Shown here one piece after another: positions 5,890 to 7,744 of a stretch of DNA of 7,744 nucleotides. The stretch comes from Ignavibacteriota bacterium (GTDB lineage: Bacteria; Bacteroidota; Ignavibacteria; UBA10030; SZUA-254). A program made the position numbers and the translations under genes. A model generated the notes under the pieces. The model was not told where the DNA came from and did no database searches. It saw only the letters and a list, made by a program, of their open reading frames with translations. The stretch is from NCBI GenBank assembly GCA_016191715.1, contig JACPVN010000485.1, forward strand, positions 1 through 7,744. Reading direction: 5' to 3'. The first letter of the stretch is position 1. Each line of letters begins with the position of its first letter.

Positions 5890-7521
5890 TTACTCCATCA
5901 CACCTCGATACACTACTCCATAGTATTCTATTCCATTGTAGTTGCGCACACCAACAATAACAATATGGTTATTCTTTACAGATACACTCCATAGTATGTC
6001 GTAACTTGTATTCGGGAGTTGATATGTTTTCCATGTCTTACCGTTAAAGTGCCAAATTCTTCCCGGATACCCGACAACAAATATATTGTTCATCCCTGTT
6101 CCGCGAACCGCTCCATCAGCCCAATCATACGGATTTGTTCCTTTCCAAATGGCGGTGGCTTTTCGTTTGGAGTTGCTCATCATCATATACAAGTCAAACC
6201 ACGTAAGCACAAACACACGGTGTTTGCTCATTGTCCAGACACCCTTCATGCCCCCGGAAATTTCATTAGCATCATAGTAAAATAAATGCTGGTCATCTTC
6301 AATTACTTTTGTCCAGACACTATTTTCACATTTGAGTAGTACGGTCGGTTTGAAATCTTGATACCCACAGGCCCATATGTTATTGCCATCAGAACTACCT
6401 GATATATCAGTAATATTTGTTGTCGTTTGAGATGCTATAGCACTCCATTGTTTGCCATTGAACTGTGCAAGCGTACCATTGTTTCCTACAGCATAAATAT
6501 CATTACTTGATAAGCCCCAAAATTTATTAACGCATCCGTTGAATATACCAGTAACGTAATATCCTTTTAGTTTCATACCATCCCAATGACACGGACCACA
6601 TCCTCCTAACCAATAATCCTTACTATTAAATGAAAAGATGGCATTGAGATATATAAATGAGGCTGTATCTAATTTCCATAAAGCGCCATCATACTTTGCC
6701 AAATTATATTCTTGTAATAAGCCCTTGTCGTTTCGCCGATGTAATTTTCCAACAGCAATTGTCAGATTATCATCTATTATTGCAATATCTTTTAAAAACG
6801 ATGATTCCGACCCTAATGTATCAATCACCCACGTAATATTATGACTTGTCGTATCCAAGGTTGTTATTGTTGTTGACAGGCTGGTATCAACAGGTAGTGC
6901 AGTAGAGTATCGTTCTGCGGTGTAGGTATAACTTTTCTTCACTGCTAATCCCTGGTCAAGTATAACTGTATCTCTCCCAAGGATATTACCGAGAAAGACT
7001 TGTTTTCCATCGCGTGAAAGTCGAATCGTTCGTGCAGGGTTTTTATCGTTCATCATTACCTCAACCACTGCGTCGGTAACTCCAATATCTTCAATCTTCA
7101 ATTTCACACTTGCTGAATCAAGTGTCTGAATAGTAAGGAGTTCGGATGAATCTGTTACAACGTTATTTTCACTCACGCGATATGCACGATAAGAATAATG
7201 TTGTCCTCGCCGGAGCGTGGAATCATAAACGGTTGCTTTCGCACTGGTAAAACTCCCTTGCGTTTGTTGTATGCCATTACGTTTGAGAAGATAACTACGG
7301 GGCATCATCGTATCTGTAAGCGAAATCGTTAATGTTGCTTCAACACTGCTTACCGATTGTACGTGTACTTGGATAGAAGGAATTCTGGATTGAGGTTGAA
7401 CAATCTCTTCTTCACAACTTAATGTCAAGAACATACTCAGTAGTGTAAAAAAAGTAATTGACAATTGTGAAAGATGATGAATAACAACTGCTGAAGAGCA
7501 TTGTTTGAAGAGATTACTCAT
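5890..7521 (-). CDS. Two-FN3 plus beta-propeller-like surface lipoprotein
   Basis: This gene encodes 543 residues. Residues 1-35 form a long signal peptide whose hydrophobic part (ITFFTLLSMFLTLS) ends at Cys36; LTLSC is an acceptable lipobox. EEE at 37-39 fits the acidic surface-export signal of Bacteroidota lipoproteins. Two FN3-like domains follow (about 47-134 and 138-222), each with a terminal Y-[ST]-Y-x-A-x-R strand (HYSYRAYR, SYTYTAER). Residues 227-543 are a propeller-like domain with repeated W/G-rich strands: FWGLSSNDIYAVGNNG then FNGKQW (335-359), and NNIFVVGYPG then HFNGKTW (478-497). DTTSHNITW (223-231) and overall order match the neighbouring 4248-5576 product, which has only one FN3. 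Proteins of this design are sometimes database-labelled glucosyltransferase; I see no catalytic motif to support that. The start lacks a clear Shine-Dalgarno, as is usual in this phylum. The promoter at 7681-7711 implies a leader of about 150 nt. Confidence 0.8.
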   Translation of the reverse strand: MSNLFKQCSSAVVIHHLSQLSITFFTLLSMFLTLSCEEEIVQPQSRIPSIQVHVQSVSSVEATLTISLTDTMMPRSYLLKRNGIQQTQGSFTSAKATVYDSTLRRGQHYSYRAYRVSENNVVTDSSELLTIQTLDSASVKLKIEDIGVTDAVVEVMMNDKNPARTIRLSRDGKQVFLGNILGRDTVILDQGLAVKKSYTYTAERYSTALPVDTSLSTTITTLDTTSHNITWVIDTLGSESSFLKDIAIIDDNLTIAVGKLHRRNDKGLLQEYNLAKYDGALWKLDTASFIYLNAIFSFNSKDYWLGGCGPCHWDGMKLKGYYVTGIFNGCVNKFWGLSSNDIYAVGNNGTLAQFNGKQWSAIASQTTTNITDISGSSDGNNIWACGYQDFKPTVLLKCENSVWTKVIEDDQHLFYYDANEISGGMKGVWTMSKHRVFVLTWFDLYMMMSNSKRKATAIWKGTNPYDWADGAVRGTGMNNIFVVGYPGRIWHFNGKTWKTYQLPNTSYDILWSVSVKNNHIVIVGVRNYNGIEYYGVVYRGVME

Positions 7522-7586
7522 TTATTGCTTGAAACATCTATTATCATATTATCAGAAAATTTATCTTCTATTTTTATTTGAAGTGT

Positions 7587-7618
7587 TGACCGACCAGCCC
7601 TCCGAAATAATCGGGTCA
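7587..7618 (-). repeat. Nested inverted repeat in the leader of the 543-residue lipoprotein gene
   Basis: TGACC (7587-7591) pairs with GGTCA (7614-7618), and GA/TC can extend the stem past a bulged G. Inside it CCGA (7602-7605) pairs with TCGG (7611-7614) around AATAA as an alternative. The segment is much GC-richer than its AT-rich surroundings. It lies between the predicted transcription start (about 7674) and the ATG at 7521, so it would be in the 5' untranslated RNA. It could be a leader structure or a small inserted palindrome. Confidence 0.35.
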
Positions 7619-7680
7619 CCCAAAATAGACGCTTTCATTAATGCGAATAAATTAAATCTATGACTCATTAAAATAATTGG

Positions 7681-7711
7681 CAAATGTAAGTATGATTTAT
7701 TATATATCAAA
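7681..7711 (-). promoter_or_regulatory. Bacteroidota consensus promoter for the 543-residue lipoprotein gene
   Basis: On the minus strand TTTG (7711-7708), a 19-nt spacer and TACATTTG (7688-7681) match the Bacteroidota housekeeping-sigma consensus TTTG-N19-TAnnTTTG exactly. Transcription would begin near 7674 and run toward the ATG at 7521. Confidence 0.6.
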
Positions 7712-7726
7712 GTCTAAATAGACTTT
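7709..7726. promoter_or_regulatory. Palindrome overlapping the -33 element, possible operator
   Basis: AAAGTCTA-AA-TAGACTTT is a perfect 8-bp inverted repeat with a 2-nt centre. It includes three of the four bases of the TTTG -33 element, so a bound dimeric regulator would block or position the polymerase. As RNA on the plus strand it is also a hairpin followed by T-rich sequence, so a terminator for a plus-strand transcript is an alternative. Confidence 0.35.
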
Positions 7727-7743
7727 TATTTATTAATAAATAA
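7726..7743. repeat. 18-bp perfect AT-only palindrome at the window end
   Basis: TTATTTATTAATAAATAA reads the same on both strands. It abuts the palindrome at 7709-7726 and lies just upstream of the minus-strand promoter. It may act as an AT-rich upstream element or second regulator site. In DNA of this composition a chance origin is also possible. Confidence 0.35.
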
Positions 7744-7744
7744 C

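Noticed and set aside
5749..5994. 81-codon plus-strand reading frame across the 5838-5866 hairpin
   Set aside because: It overlaps a perfect hairpin and the end of a real gene, and its translation shows no family pattern.
4248..7521. Glucosyltransferase or glycosidase activity for the two lipoproteins
   Set aside because: W/G-rich propeller-like repeats attract such labels, but I can see no catalytic residues or sugar-nucleotide binding motif.
1..7744. CRISPR array, tRNA or rRNA gene, insertion sequence
   Set aside because: I found no regularly spaced direct repeats, cloverleaf with CCA end, rRNA motif, or transposase reading frame on either strand.

Overview
The window looks like a chromosomal segment from the Bacteroidota/Chlorobiota superphylum, most likely an Ignavibacteria- or Kapabacteria-like lineage. 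Three things suggest this. A long secreted protein ends in a type IX secretion (T9SS) type A sorting domain with the FPNPFNP signature. Two lipoproteins carry acidic residues right after the lipid-anchored cysteine. One promoter matches the Bacteroidota TTTG-N19-TAnnTTTG consensus exactly. No rRNA, tRNA, transposase or CRISPR array is visible.

All convincing genes lie on the minus strand, so transcription runs from high to low coordinates. In that order: (1) a promoter with two adjacent palindromes at 7681-7743 and a leader of about 150 nt; (2) a 543-aa FN3/beta-propeller-like surface lipoprotein, 5890-7521; (3) a spacer with a strong hairpin (5838-5866) and a palindromic dispersed-repeat-like element (5708-5766); (4) a shorter paralogue of that lipoprotein, 4248-5576; (5) a roughly 200-nt spacer with a perfect Shine-Dalgarno followed by a tiny ORF, a 12-bp hairpin, and a terminator-like hairpin with nine T that can be disrupted by an alternative upstream pairing; (6) a secreted trypsin-like serine protease, 2967-4049; (7) an 853-aa ORF with three FN3 domains and the T9SS sorting domain, 452-3013; (8) terminator-like inverted repeats, 344-439. 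The first ~230 nt may hold a frame-broken remnant of a CsbD-like stress protein on the plus strand.

The main result is that items 6 and 7 are almost certainly one gene split by a one-base frameshift. The protease ORF stops just before the last strand of its fold, and the missing end (NKGTSFSNPEFW) is at the start of the next ORF, in the +1 frame. Removing one base from the triple A (minus strand) at 2970-2972 gives a continuous 1198-residue protein: signal peptide, N-terminal beta-sandwich, protease, uncharacterised middle region, paired GW modules, three FN3 domains, sorting domain. Whether this is an assembly error, a recent mutation or recoding cannot be decided from this sequence alone.

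The three products look like cell-envelope proteins: two predicted surface lipoproteins with interaction-type folds, and one protein exported by T9SS. Any functional link between them is inference from adjacency. The most interesting regulatory feature is the attenuator-like leader in front of the protease. Its T-run ends only 27 nt before the start codon, which leaves little room for a separate promoter downstream of it.
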